NCBI GenBank assembly: GCA_965206615.1
Contig: OZ242219.1
Coordinates: forward strand, 434,001-498,000
DNA: 64,000 bases
Direction of reading: 5' to 3'
Source: VXNE01 sp965206615
Lineage (GTDB): Bacteria > Pseudomonadota > Gammaproteobacteria > Pseudomonadales > Azotimanducaceae
This document shows, one piece after another, positions 25,352-34,800 of this stretch; within the stretch, counting starts at the first letter, position 1; each line of letters begins with the position of its first letter. Position numbers and translations under genes: made by a program. Under the pieces are notes generated by a model. That model saw only the letters and a program-made list of their open reading frames with translations, made no database searches and was not told the DNA's origin.

Positions 25352-26648
25352 CCCTGATTCCCTGATAAGGGAGTGCCGAGGGACATTTTCTGCCGTTGGT
25401 CGTTTTTTTGGGGGCGAAGCGAGGACTTCGGGGAGCGGCGAAGGCGCGAGAGAGCGCGGGAACGTTCCCGGAAGCGGCTCGGCGGCCCTCGCGACGACCC
25501 GTTTCGGGCTGGCGGGCGAGCGCGTCCGCGCAGCGGCGCGGCGTTCGGCGATCTTCGACCCGTCAGGCCGCGGCGGGCGGGGCGCGGGCCTCCAGGGCGA
25601 CCATGGCCCGGTACAGCCAGTCCAGCCGGGAGTTCGTCTTGGCGAAGCGCACGCACACCCGGCGCGCCGTGCGCACCATGTGCGCCGTCGCGCGCATCAC
25701 GTGGCGGATGACCGGCCGGATGCCGTGCCGGCGCGCGCTCTTCGGCAGTGCCCCGTACTGCACCGCGCTGCACCGCGCGCAGCAGCACCTGCGCGATCTG
25801 GCCGAAGGCATAGAACGCCTGGTTCGCCCGGTAGCCCCGGCACGGCGGGTGGCGCGGGTCCATGTCCCGCAGCGGACCCTTGAAGGCGTTCTCCTGGCCC
25901 TGCTTGCCCCGGTGCCGCAGCACCAGTTCCGCCAGCGGCAGGTCGTCGCGCGACACCAGCATCACCGTGCGCCGCGGAACCAGAAGCATCTGGCCGTTCT
26001 CCGTCCGCCGCCGCACCACCACGCAATGCTGCTCCGCGTCCCAGCCGGCCGGGCGATGCGTCGCGAAGATCGCCTCCTCCTCCATGCCGAGGTCTGTCCA
26101 GGCCGCGTCGGCAAGCCCCTCGATCTGCTCCAGAACGGGCGCGCGCCACCGGTCGTTCGTCACGCTGATCGAGTAGTCCCAGCCGCGCGCCGCGCACAGC
26201 CGGACCAGCTCGCCCCTGTAGTAGGCGTTGTCCGCCCGCAGCCACACCGGCGTCCCCGCCGGAAGCGCCCCGGCCGTCCACTCCAGCAGCCTGCGCCAGT
26301 TCAAGGTCACCCGCCCGCCGCCCGGCGCAGCTGGCCCGCCATCCACAGCCCGCCCGCGAACGCCGCGTGCAGCCAGTAGCCCCGATCGCCGTCGTAGTTC
26401 CTGCGCGCCCGCTCGAACAGCGCGCCGTCCACCTCGATGCCGGTCGCGTCGATGAACAGCGACACGTGGCCCCGCGTCTCCAACTCGTGCGCGACGATCT
26501 CCGGCGCGACGCGCTCGGCGAACTGCACCGCCGCCGACCACAGACCCTTCACGTCCGCCGTCCCGACCCGCGACAGCCACTCCCCCGCACGGCGCGCCTC
26601 CGGAACCTTCCGGCGAACGCGTCAGTTCCTTATCAGGGAATCAGGGAA
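25352..26648 (-). mobile_element. IS1380-family element, right copy
   Basis: CCCTGATTCCCTGATAAGG at 25352-25370 is repeated inverted at 26628-26646, a perfect 19-bp terminal repeat. Length about 1.3 kb. Its right end is the right boundary of the composite transposon. Confidence 0.85.
25563..26552 (-). pseudogene. IS1380-family transposase, right copy, two frameshifts
   Basis: All three catalytic regions are present (SLFIDATGIEVDG, WLRADNAYYRGEL, RGKQGQENAFKG), but in three frames. The first break is near 26307 in a G-rich run after LRRAAGG. The second is a 10-bp tandem duplication near 25,760-25,785 (CACCGCGCTG repeated), absent from the left copy, which moves the C-terminal YGALPKSARRHGIRPVIRHV out of frame. 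The gene is therefore inactive unless these are assembly errors. Confidence 0.82.
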
Positions 26649-27712
26649 CAGACTGGCGCGGCCTCTCGGCCACGGCCGTCCAGCAGCGCCTTGACCATGG
26701 ACCCCCCGGGCTCGACGAACTCGCCGCGCGAATAGGTCAGGTGCCCGAAGCCCACGTCGTCGTCACGGAAGTTCACCCTGACGCCCTCCCTGGCGCGGAA
26801 CATCTCCGCGAGCCAGCGGCCGATCTCGGCGGGGCACAGCGTGTCGTCGGCCGCGTGCCAGACGACGACGTTCCGGGTCTCGATGAGGCGCGGGTCGAAG
26901 CCCCATTCGTAGCAGACGTCGAGGGCGGACTCCCAGGCGTTGCCCACGCTGCCCCGCACGGTGCCTCGCACGAGGCTGTCCCCGAAGTGCCTGATCAACT
27001 CCCGGTCCTCGCGGACCCCGCGGCCGCTGTGCGCGATCGCGCGCAAGGGGAGCCACGGCGCGAAACTCACCACGGAGAGGTGCATCACCGCGAAGTACCA
27101 GCCCATGTACCATTTCCGGAGCTTCTCGGTCGTGGGGAGGGACTCGATGCCAATGGCGCCTTTCACGCCTTCCTCCCTCGAGACTGGCGTGGGGAGGAGC
27201 GGCGCGTAGAGCCCGAGGCCCTCGCAACGGTCGCCGCAGTACCACGCGGCGGCCATCGCATGCGGGTTGCCCTGCGAGTGCCCGGTAATCATGAACCGGT
27301 CGACCCCCTCCTGCGCGAGGACGGGCTCGAGGTCGTCCCTCGGCCAGTCCTTCACCTGGCGACCCGGCTGGATGTCGCTGTATGCGAACCCGGGCAGGCT
27401 GATGGCGATGCCGCGCACGCCGAGGGCCTCGCAGATGGGCGCGTTGAGGCTGGCCTGTTCCCGGGCCTCGGTACCGGAGCCGTGCATGTTCACGACCACC
27501 CGGGCGTCGGGGTTCGTCGTGCCGTAGGTGAAGTACTCGACGACGCGGCCGTCGCTGGTCGTCGCGTACTTGCCGCCTTCCGCGGCGAGCGCGTCCGCGT
27601 CGAAGGGCCGCTGGCCCCTTGCCTTGACGTACAGGCCGAAAGCCACCGCGAGCAGGTACAGCGCTACCCCCACGGCGACGACGATTCCGATGATCTGGGC
27701 GGCTAGCAGCAT
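26633..27712 (-). CDS. Alpha/beta-hydrolase, membrane-anchored, block A
   Basis: A 359-residue hydrolase with an N-terminal transmembrane anchor (LLAAQIIGIVVAVGVALYLL) and an alpha/beta-hydrolase core. The oxyanion region is NMHGSGTEAREQ, the nucleophile elbow is MITGHSQGNPHA (Ser in GHSQG), an acid is in VVWHAADDTLCPAEIG and the His is probably in GFGHLTYSRGEF. The last five residues and the stop codon (SLIP-stop) come from the inserted IS1380 end; copy B ends earlier at DGCD. In block B it lies 98 bp from PhyH, whereas here the transposon separates them. Substrate unknown, probably an ester. Confidence 0.87.
   Translation of the reverse strand: MLLAAQIIGIVVAVGVALYLLAVAFGLYVKARGQRPFDADALAAEGGKYATTSDGRVVEYFTYGTTNPDARVVVNMHGSGTEAREQASLNAPICEALGVRGIAISLPGFAYSDIQPGRQVKDWPRDDLEPVLAQEGVDRFMITGHSQGNPHAMAAAWYCGDRCEGLGLYAPLLPTPVSREEGVKGAIGIESLPTTEKLRKWYMGWYFAVMHLSVVSFAPWLPLRAIAHSGRGVREDRELIRHFGDSLVRGTVRGSVGNAWESALDVCYEWGFDPRLIETRNVVVWHAADDTLCPAEIGRWLAEMFRAREGVRVNFRDDDVGFGHLTYSRGEFVEPGGSMVKALLDGRGREAAPVCSLIP
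26649..26653. repeat. Target-site duplication CAGAC, right
   Basis: CAGAC directly after the right IS1380 end GGGAA (26644-26648), matching 12911-12915. The sequence then continues as TGGCGCGG, like the corresponding site in block B. Confidence 0.75.
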
Positions 27713-27768
27713 GCGGATCTACCTCCTGTGATCGGTCTCGGGACACCGGTCGAATGACTCAAAACCCT

Positions 27769-27915
27769 TCGCCTTCCACCTGTGTCGAGGGTGTTCACGG
27801 ACTGCTGGTACTTCTCCAGCAGGCTGCGGATCTCTGCGTCCGCCCCGGAGGGCTGCGCCCAGGCGGTTGCGGCCAACGCTCCCGCAAGCAGAAGGGCTCC
27901 AAGCGATCTGACCAT
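27769..27915 (-). pseudogene. SnoaL/DUF4440-like protein remnant, block A (N-terminal part)
   Basis: A signal peptide (MVRSLGALLLAGALAATAWA) and the first helix AEIRSLLEKYQQSVNTLDT of an NTF2-like fold. The reading frame then jumps, out of frame, to QVEGEGF-stop, the C-terminal end of the copy in block B. The middle of the gene is deleted. It lies directly upstream of the hydrolase gene, as in block B. Confidence 0.65.
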
Positions 27916-28132
27916 GGTTTCTCTTCGATGTGAGTGACTGTTCGATTCGACCGCCCCGGGTCGCCGTGGCTAGTCTGAACTTCCAGACCAACCCAAGCGT
28001 ATTTTGGCCTTAAGTCTCTAATTCAACGGGATATATTGCGCCGGTCGAGCAGGAATTTGTAGCCATGTAAAAGGTTGAAATGGTGCGGCATATGTGCTTT
28101 TATGGCAACGTGTCCTCTCGAATTCAGTAGCC

Positions 28133-29869
28133 ATGTACATCGAAAGCGTCCCCAACCGCAACTCGCCCCCCGCCGTGCTCCTGCGCGAGTCCTTCCGCGA
28201 CGCCGGCAAGGTCAAGAAGCGCACCCTCGCCAACCTCTCCAAATGGCCGCCGACGCTCATCGAGGGCTTGCGCGTGCTGCTCAAGGGCGGCGCCGCGGTG
28301 TCCCGCCTCGACGACGCCTTCGACATCGTGCGCTCCAAACCGCACGGCCATGTCGCCGCCGTGCTCGGGACGTTGCGCAAGCTGCGACTGGAGCGCACCA
28401 TCGTCGGGGCGGACTCGCCCGAGCGCCGATGCGTGTTGGCGATGATCGTCGCCCGGGTTCTCGAGCCGGGTTCCAAGCTTGCGACCGCCCGCAGCTTGGC
28501 GGCGGACGCCGCGCGCGACTCGCTCGCCGACACGTTGGGGCTGCAAGACTGCGACGAGGACGATCTTTACGCCGCCATGGACCGGCTGCTCAAGCGTCAG
28601 GACGCCATCGAGCGGCGCTTGGCCAAGCGGCATCTCACCGACGGCGCCCTGGTGCTTTACGACCTCACCTCGGTGTGGCTGGAAGGACGCCACTGCCCGC
28701 TGGGGCGGCGCGGGTACTCGCGCGACGGCAAGCGTGGCAAGCTGCAGATCGAGTTCGGGCTGTTGTGCGACGCCGAGGGCCGTCCGGTGGCGGTGGAGGT
28801 GTTCGACGGCAACACCGCGGATGCCGCGACCGTGGGGGCGCAGATCGACAAGCTGCGGCATCGGTTCGGGTTCTCCAGGGTGGTGCTGGTGGGCGACCGC
28901 GGGATGTTGACCGAGGCGCGCATCCGCGAGGAGGTGCGCCCGTCCGGCCTGGACTGGATCAGCGCGTTGCGGGGTCCGGCGGTGCGCTCGCTGGTGGAGT
29001 CCGGCGCGGTGCAGCTGTCGCTGTTCGACGAGACCGACCTGGTGGAGATCCGCAGCGACGCCTATCCGGGCGAGCGCCTCATGGTGTGCCGCAATCCGCT
29101 GCTGGCGGAAGAGCGGGCGCGCAAGCGAGAAGAGTTGCTCCGGGCCACCGAGGCGTTGCTCGATCCCATCGTGGCGGCCGCGAGGCGGGAGCAGCGGCGC
29201 TTGCAGGGCGCGGACAAGATCGGCGTCCGGGTGGGCAAGGTCGTCGGCAAATACAAGATGGCCAAGCACTTCGAGTTGGACATCGAAGAGGACGCGTTCG
29301 GCTATCGGCGCAAGGCCGAGTCCATCGCCGCGGAGGCGGCGCTGGACGGCTTGTACGTCGTGCGCACCAGCCTGCCCGCGAGCGAACTCGACGCCGCGGG
29401 CGCCGTGCGCGCCTACAAGCGCCTGAGTGCGGTCGAGCGCGCCTTCCGAAGCTTGAAGACCGTGGACCTGAAGGTGCGGCCCGTGTTTCACCGAACCGCC
29501 GACCGGGTCCGCTCGCATGTGTTGCTGTGCATGCTGGCCTACTACGTGGAATGGCATATGCGCCAGCGGCTCAAGCCGCTGCTGTTCGACGACCACGACC
29601 CGACCGCCGCCGAGGCGGCGCGCGCGTCCATCGTGGCGCCGGCGCAGGTCTCCGAAGCCGCCAAGGAAAAGGCCCGCGGCAAACGCACCGCCGACGGTCT
29701 GCCGGTGCACAGCTTCCGCACCCTGCTCGGCGACCTGGCGACGATCACCAGGAACCGGGTCGTCCCCCGAGTGTCCGGCGCCGTGCCGTTCGAAGTCCTC
29801 ACCCGGCCCACCGCGCTACAGCGCGAAGCCTTCAAGCTCCTCGGCGTGCGTCTGGAACGTTCCCAGTAG
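28133..29869 (+). CDS. IS1634-family transposase
   Basis: About 578 residues from the ATG at 28133 (MYIESVPNRNSPPAVLLRES, the usual N-terminus of this family). The DDE residues are in ALVLYDLTSVWLEG, VVLVGDRGMLTEA and YKRLSAVERAFRSLKTVDL, and the C-terminal LCMLAYYVEWHMRQRLKPLLF block is present. It is a single open frame, so possibly active. I could not locate the terminal repeats; they should lie within about 28,015-28,130 and 29,870-29,905. It sits at the junction between the end of block A (about 27,975) and a truncated TcmP gene. Confidence 0.88.
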   Translation: MYIESVPNRNSPPAVLLRESFRDAGKVKKRTLANLSKWPPTLIEGLRVLLKGGAAVSRLDDAFDIVRSKPHGHVAAVLGTLRKLRLERTIVGADSPERRCVLAMIVARVLEPGSKLATARSLAADAARDSLADTLGLQDCDEDDLYAAMDRLLKRQDAIERRLAKRHLTDGALVLYDLTSVWLEGRHCPLGRRGYSRDGKRGKLQIEFGLLCDAEGRPVAVEVFDGNTADAATVGAQIDKLRHRFGFSRVVLVGDRGMLTEARIREEVRPSGLDWISALRGPAVRSLVESGAVQLSLFDETDLVEIRSDAYPGERLMVCRNPLLAEERARKREELLRATEALLDPIVAAARREQRRLQGADKIGVRVGKVVGKYKMAKHFELDIEEDAFGYRRKAESIAAEAALDGLYVVRTSLPASELDAAGAVRAYKRLSAVERAFRSLKTVDLKVRPVFHRTADRVRSHVLLCMLAYYVEWHMRQRLKPLLFDDHDPTAAEAARASIVAPAQVSEAAKEKARGKRTADGLPVHSFRTLLGDLATITRNRVVPRVSGAVPFEVLTRPTALQREAFKLLGVRLERSQ

Positions 29870-29905
29870 CGTCCCTCTCTGTTTTTTGAGTTATCCAGAA
29901 AATCA

Positions 29906-30718
29906 ATGGGTTGGATCAAACATCATCTGGAAGTTCAGTCTAACCCGGACGAGACGTATGAGGTCCTGCCGGGGGCGTTCGAAGATCACGTCGCCCGTGT
30001 TCTGGAACACATCGAGCATCGAGAGCATGGATTGGCCCCGGCATTCGTGATGATCGACCCCTTTGGCGTCAAGGGCGTTCGGATGGCATCGATCGCGAGG
30101 ATCCTTGCCAACCGGAGAAGCGAGTGCATGGTTTCGTTCATGTACGAGGCGATCAACCGTCATAAGGCCACCGACGAATTCGCGAATCACCTCGACGACC
30201 TGTTTGGATCCCCGGACTGGCGCAAGAGTCTGCGGATGGGCTCAGAGAAAAAGCGATTCCTGCATGACCTTTTCGGTCAGCAACTCAAACGTCATGGGGC
30301 GAGACACGTGGTTCCCTTCGAGCTCTGGGATCGCAGCAGGCATGTGTACACGCTGTTCTTCGCGTCTGGCAGCGAGAAGGGCTGCGACCTGATGAAGCAA
30401 TGCATGTGGAAGGTGGATAGAACGGGTGGCTACGCATTCCGTGGCAGGCGTTCGACTCACGCGACCTTGTTCGAACTCGGTGGCATCAACGTCAAGGAGC
30501 CGCTGGCTGACGAACTGAAGCATGCCTTCGGCGACAGGTGGACTTCGATCGAGACCATCGACAAGTTCGTCATGGGAGACGCTACAACCTTCCACAAGGG
30601 CCAACTGCGGAGGCTGACCCTACAGCCGCTGGAGAAGGAGGGACGGATCGATGTCAGGCGTCCTCGAGGCGCGCGGGGTTTCTCAGCCGGCAAGGGCATC
30701 AAGGTGAGATTCCTGTAG
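29906..30718 (+). pseudogene. Three-Cys-motif partner protein TcmP, N-terminally truncated
   Basis: 270 residues matching the central and C-terminal part of TcmP: FVMIDPFGVKGVRMASIARIL, SFMYEAINRHKA, RKSLRMGSEKKRFLHDLF, HVVPFELWDRSRHVYTLFFAS, then a wHTH-like end with VMGDATTFHKGQLRRLTLQPL. TcmP proteins usually have about 100 more N-terminal residues before DPFG, absent here; sequence before 29906 belongs to the IS1634 side. Its usual partner, the Gp37/Gp68 three-Cys protein, is the next gene (convergent). TcmP is found in phage and defence-related contexts but has no settled function. An internal start could still yield a product. Confidence 0.75.
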
Positions 30719-30778
30719 GGGTGCCCACCGGATCTACGCCGAAAACCGGCAAAATACAGGTCTTTGTAAATCAACGGG

Positions 30779-31612
30779 TTACGTTATGTTCCATGCAAGG
30801 GGTGCGTCGTCCCACGTCTCCCCGTCGAGCGTGCGTCCGCTCGCCTTCTTCCCGAACCTCCCGAGGGGCTCCGAGAACTTGTCGTCGTGCAAGATCGAAC
30901 GCGGCACTGCGGCACTGGTGCCAACGGGCGCCCACTCGCCCCACTGCTTGAAGTGGAATGGGATGCCGTGTCGCTGACATTGCTTCAGCAAATTGAAGAA
31001 CCAGACAGGATCGCTCGGGCGCGCGTGGGGACCGCTTTCGCCGCCCGCGATCACCCAATGGAGCGCCTTGTCGGCAAGCCAAGGGTTCAGGTCGAGGCTG
31101 CCTAACAGTGGCTCGCAGGATACGAACCTGATGGCGGCGGGAATGGCCGAGAGATGGTCGAGACGCGCGTCCGCCCAGCGCTGGTCTTCGGTAGTTGCCC
31201 CGAGCCACACGTTCTCGGGCCACTGGTTGCCCCAAGGCGTCAGCCGCCGCACGAGATGCGGACGTTTCGTGAGAAGCAGCCAGTCCAGCTCTGGGGTATC
31301 AGCGATCACGCGCCAGAGGCGGCTGCGCCAGGGGCTCAGTCCACGTTTCCACTCGAACACGTCGGCCATGGAGGCGCAGAACACCTTGGCCCGCCGCCCG
31401 TCACGCGCGGCTTGCGCGTTCCAGCGATACGGCTGACGCCAGTAGGAGTCGCTGAGGAAGCGCCTCGGCTTGCCGTGGGTCCAGATATCGAAGCCCATAC
31501 GCTTCGCCCACGTCTCCGCGTAACAGTGGTCGCACGCGGAAGAGACCTTCGTGCACCCCCACCACGGATTGAACGTGTGGTCTGTCCACTCGATGCTAGA
31601 GCCTTGCGCCAT
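30779..31612 (-). CDS. Phage Gp37/Gp68-family (DUF5131) three-Cys-motif protein
   Basis: 277 residues. The N-terminal signature SSIEWTDHTFNPWWGCTKVS...CDHCYAETWAKRMG holds Cys in a C-x6-C-x2-C pattern that probably binds an Fe-S cluster or metal, like radical-SAM-related proteins. Further family blocks are VFCASMADVFEW, LLLTKRPHLVRRL, WLGATTEDQRWADAR, RFVSCEPLLGSLDL and WVIAGGESGPHARP. The ATG at 31612 follows GGAGG. It is the classical genomic partner of TcmP. Activity unknown; nucleic-acid modification in a phage or defence setting is suspected from family context. Confidence 0.85.
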   Translation of the reverse strand: MAQGSSIEWTDHTFNPWWGCTKVSSACDHCYAETWAKRMGFDIWTHGKPRRFLSDSYWRQPYRWNAQAARDGRRAKVFCASMADVFEWKRGLSPWRSRLWRVIADTPELDWLLLTKRPHLVRRLTPWGNQWPENVWLGATTEDQRWADARLDHLSAIPAAIRFVSCEPLLGSLDLNPWLADKALHWVIAGGESGPHARPSDPVWFFNLLKQCQRHGIPFHFKQWGEWAPVGTSAAVPRSILHDDKFSEPLGRFGKKASGRTLDGETWDDAPLAWNIT

Positions 31613-31631
31613 GCGACCTCCATCGCGCAGC

Positions 31632-31656
31632 GTATATGGGTTTATATACAGTATAT
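31632..31656 (-). promoter_or_regulatory. AT-rich inverted repeat upstream of the Gp37/Gp68 gene
   Basis: GTATAT-GGGTTT-ATATAC (31632-31649) followed by AGTATAT, 20 bp upstream of the start codon. It is the only AT-rich stretch nearby and a good candidate for the promoter with an operator. Confidence 0.45.
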
Positions 31657-31801
31657 CGCCGCGGATCAAGCGTGGGTGGGATGACGACGTGCATGATGAT
31701 GGGCGAGCCGGACATCGGGTCCAAGCCTTGGGGCGGCGCAGTAACCCATTGAAACACGATCGGGTCGGCTGCGAGGAACAACCGCCCGGAAGACAAGGCC
31801 C

Positions 31802-34800
31802 CTACGACCCGCTTACGTTGATCACGCACACGGACACCCTTCGGCGTTCTTCCTCCGAAAGCGCCTCCGACAGTCGTTTCTCGAGTACGGCAGCATCGGC
31901 GGGCCGCTTTCCGGAGGGAGCAGGTTGCGTTTGGTCCTTGCCGAACCAGAGCACGACATAGACCCCGTATCCGTCCGTCGCCGGGTCGATCGCGTATTGC
32001 CCGATCAGTTGATGCCGGATGGCGCTCCATAGGTCGCGGTGCCCGTTCTTCTTGATCTCCACGGGAACATGGAAGTCGCCGCGGGCGAGACGGATGTCCG
32101 CCCGCTTCTCGTTGGCATACCGGGCTTCGGGTTGCACATCTATGCCGGTCGGCAGCCGACTGCGCAGATACTCGACCAGGACGTCTCGGCATGAGTTCTC
32201 GGGCTTCGGCTCTGTGGCCCTCTGGTGCGAATCCTCGTTCCAGTAGGGGCGCCAGCGATTGGAGTTGTCGTGCATGCGGCCTGCCAACTCGCGCAGCAGG
32301 TCTGCCGTCAGCGCGGCGAGGTCGCCAGGATTCGCCGGGTCGCCTCCCGACAGGGTCTCGACCACCTGGTCGAAGGAGGGGTGGCGGTAGCTGCGGTCGC
32401 GTCGGACCACCTTCTGATCATCGATTGCGTCCTCAATGACTGCACACCATCTGGCGAGACTTGCCTCGGCGAGAAGTGCTTCGAGCGCGTCGCTGGCAGC
32501 GGTCGACGGATCCTGCGAAAGACGCTGGATGAGTTGCCGGACGAACCCGGAGGCCCGCATCACGCCGTCGACTATACCCTCCCGCCTCCAGGCGTCCGGA
32601 CCGACAGTCGCTCCGCCGAGTTGGACGAGCAGTTGTACTGTCGCGACGTCGAGGTCGTCGAGTGAGAACGCCAAGTGGTCGTCGGAGCAGAAGAACGCGA
32701 GGAGATGTCGGGCCCGACCCTCGCGCCGACCTGCTCCTGCGAGAGCCACAATGCCTTCGCGGTAGGTCTCTGGCGAAATGACGCAGCCGGCTGCGAGCCA
32801 ATGACATCGCTGCAGCGGACTCAGGCTCTTGCGCGAGAGCTTGCGGGCGAGGGTCTCATGCAGTGCCTTCGGGTCAGAGTGCTGGATGGCCGCCCAGAGC
32901 AGTTGATCGAGCGTTGCGATCCGATCCGACCCGCCCCGAGCCGGGAAGGTCGCGAGCAGGGGCAGGCTTGCCAGTCGCGCGACGCCCGCGTGAGATGGGT
33001 CGTGTGCGAGATGCCAGAGGTTGTAGTGGGCCTCGCGTCCCTGGCGCAGGGCAGCCGTAGCCAGCCTGACCTGGGCGTCGGCCACATCCTCGGGATGCTC
33101 CGCGACGAGATGCCGATACCACTCGGGCTCGTAGTCCGCGTGTGGGAAGGTCAGATATAGGGCGACCGCTGTCCGCCTCCGTTCGGGTGTCCATGCGGAC
33201 ACGCTGAGCGGTCCGACTGCTTCTGCCATGGCCAGACCGGCCAGGTACGGCAAACCCAGGTAGTGCATGCGGCGTTCGCCGTGGAGTCGCAGGATCGCGT
33301 CGAGGTTCGGGACGTCGCTTCGGCTGGGGACATCGCGAAGGGCCGACACTACGCTCTCGGTCAATTGCAGGTCGTGGCCCACGTCCTTCGCGAGGCGTTC
33401 CCTCCCATGGCTTGGTCGGAATCCGCTGAAAGACCCGAAGAACCTCCTCGCGAGCTCGTAGAGCATTCGCGGCGGCGCCGAGTTGTCGCGCAACGACGCC
33501 TCCTGGGACCGGAGGGCGTCGATCCAGTCGTCCTCTCGCCCGCGCCGTTCCTCGTCATACCGCAGCCTGTCCTGGCGTAGTTCTCGTGACTCCGGCGTCT
33601 CGCGCGGGGGAACGAGCCACCGGTTGAGAATACTGGTGAGGAACGGATCATCGGCCAGTCGCTGGCGGACGTCTGCGATGTCGAGTTGGCCTGTGCGAAT
33701 GGCTTGCTGAAGCAGGAACTCTGCCCTGCGGGGACTCTCTTCGGACCAGGCCAGGGCCTGCTCCAGAAACCATGTTTCGAGATCCGCCGGGGGGTCTGCC
33801 TGGTACAGCCGCTCGCCGATCTGCAGGGCATGGGCCAAGAAGCCATCGGAGTCCGGACAACGGCGGATTCCCTCCAGGATGACAGCCTTCTGCGTGTCCG
33901 GTCTCTCGGCCAGCCAAGCTCGTATGTCCTTGACCGCCTCCCCGCGCATGGACGCACGGCCCTCCGGCAGGGCCAGGCCAAGCCAGTCGTACAATCGGTC
34001 GGGATCCAGCGTGTCGCCGCCCGCCTTGAGTGCTAGGGACAGCAGGTTGGGCAGCACGCTCTCCATCGAGTGGCTCGCAAGCGCGGCACGCACCTGGGTG
34101 GCGCGGGGTACGCTAAGGTCCAGCAGTTCGAACACCTGCCGGTCGGAGGATTGGTGGAGGAGGTGCCTCTTCCAGAACAAGGCGTATAAGCTGAGGTAGC
34201 GCCGTTCGGCGTCATCGCTTTCGGTGAGGTAGTCCCAGACTTCTGCAGGAGGGAGTGTCGCTGGGTACAGGGAGGACAGCAGGGTGCCGAGCATGTCCCT
34301 GTCCGGATCCAGCTCCTTGCGCACGGTGATGTCCGCTAGCACGCTTCGGAGTATCTCCGGCTTATCCTGACCCTGGTAACAGTGGATGAAGGCGTCGAGA
34401 GCCGATGCATTGACATGGGAGTGCCAACTGTCGTCCTGCAGGATCCTCAGGAGAGTCCGTGCCAGGCCCGGTAGGCCATCACCCTCTCTGATGATCCACA
34501 ATGCGAACTGCACGAGTTCCTGGTGCGCCCCATCGCGATCAGGGGCGTTCAGGATTTCCAGGAACGTCGACTCCAGATCGGGAGAGGCAAGGGGAGCGAA
34601 CGCCGCAGCTTGGGACCACGGAATTCTGTGGGCTGCGATGCATGCTAGTGATCGGAGCAGGGCGCGTTTCTCGTCGGCGGAAAAGGTCCTGAGGTCCCCG
34701 TACAACGCTACCCCCGTGGGGTCGCGTTCGATCAGCTCCCTGCGTGTGTGTGGGCAGTGCGCTGCGAGCCAGGCCGACAGGCCCCGAAGCTGGGTCACGA

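Larger units (their letters stand above)
12916..26648. mobile_element. 13.7-kb composite transposon bounded by IS1380-family copies
   Basis: The outer ends are TTCCCAATCCCCTGATAAAG (left) and the inverted form of TTCCCTGATTCCCTGATAAGG (right), flanked by the direct repeat CAGAC. Inside lie a TonB receptor gene, three ISAs1-type elements with DUF4338 domains, a MITE and an ISKra4 element. It separates PhyH from the alpha/beta hydrolase, which are adjacent in block B. Both flanking IS1380 transposase genes are broken, so it is probably no longer mobile by itself. Confidence 0.72.

Noticed and set aside
28010..29905. Exact boundaries for the IS1634 element
   Set aside because: I found no convincing inverted pair in the flanks, so only the transposase gene is annotated.
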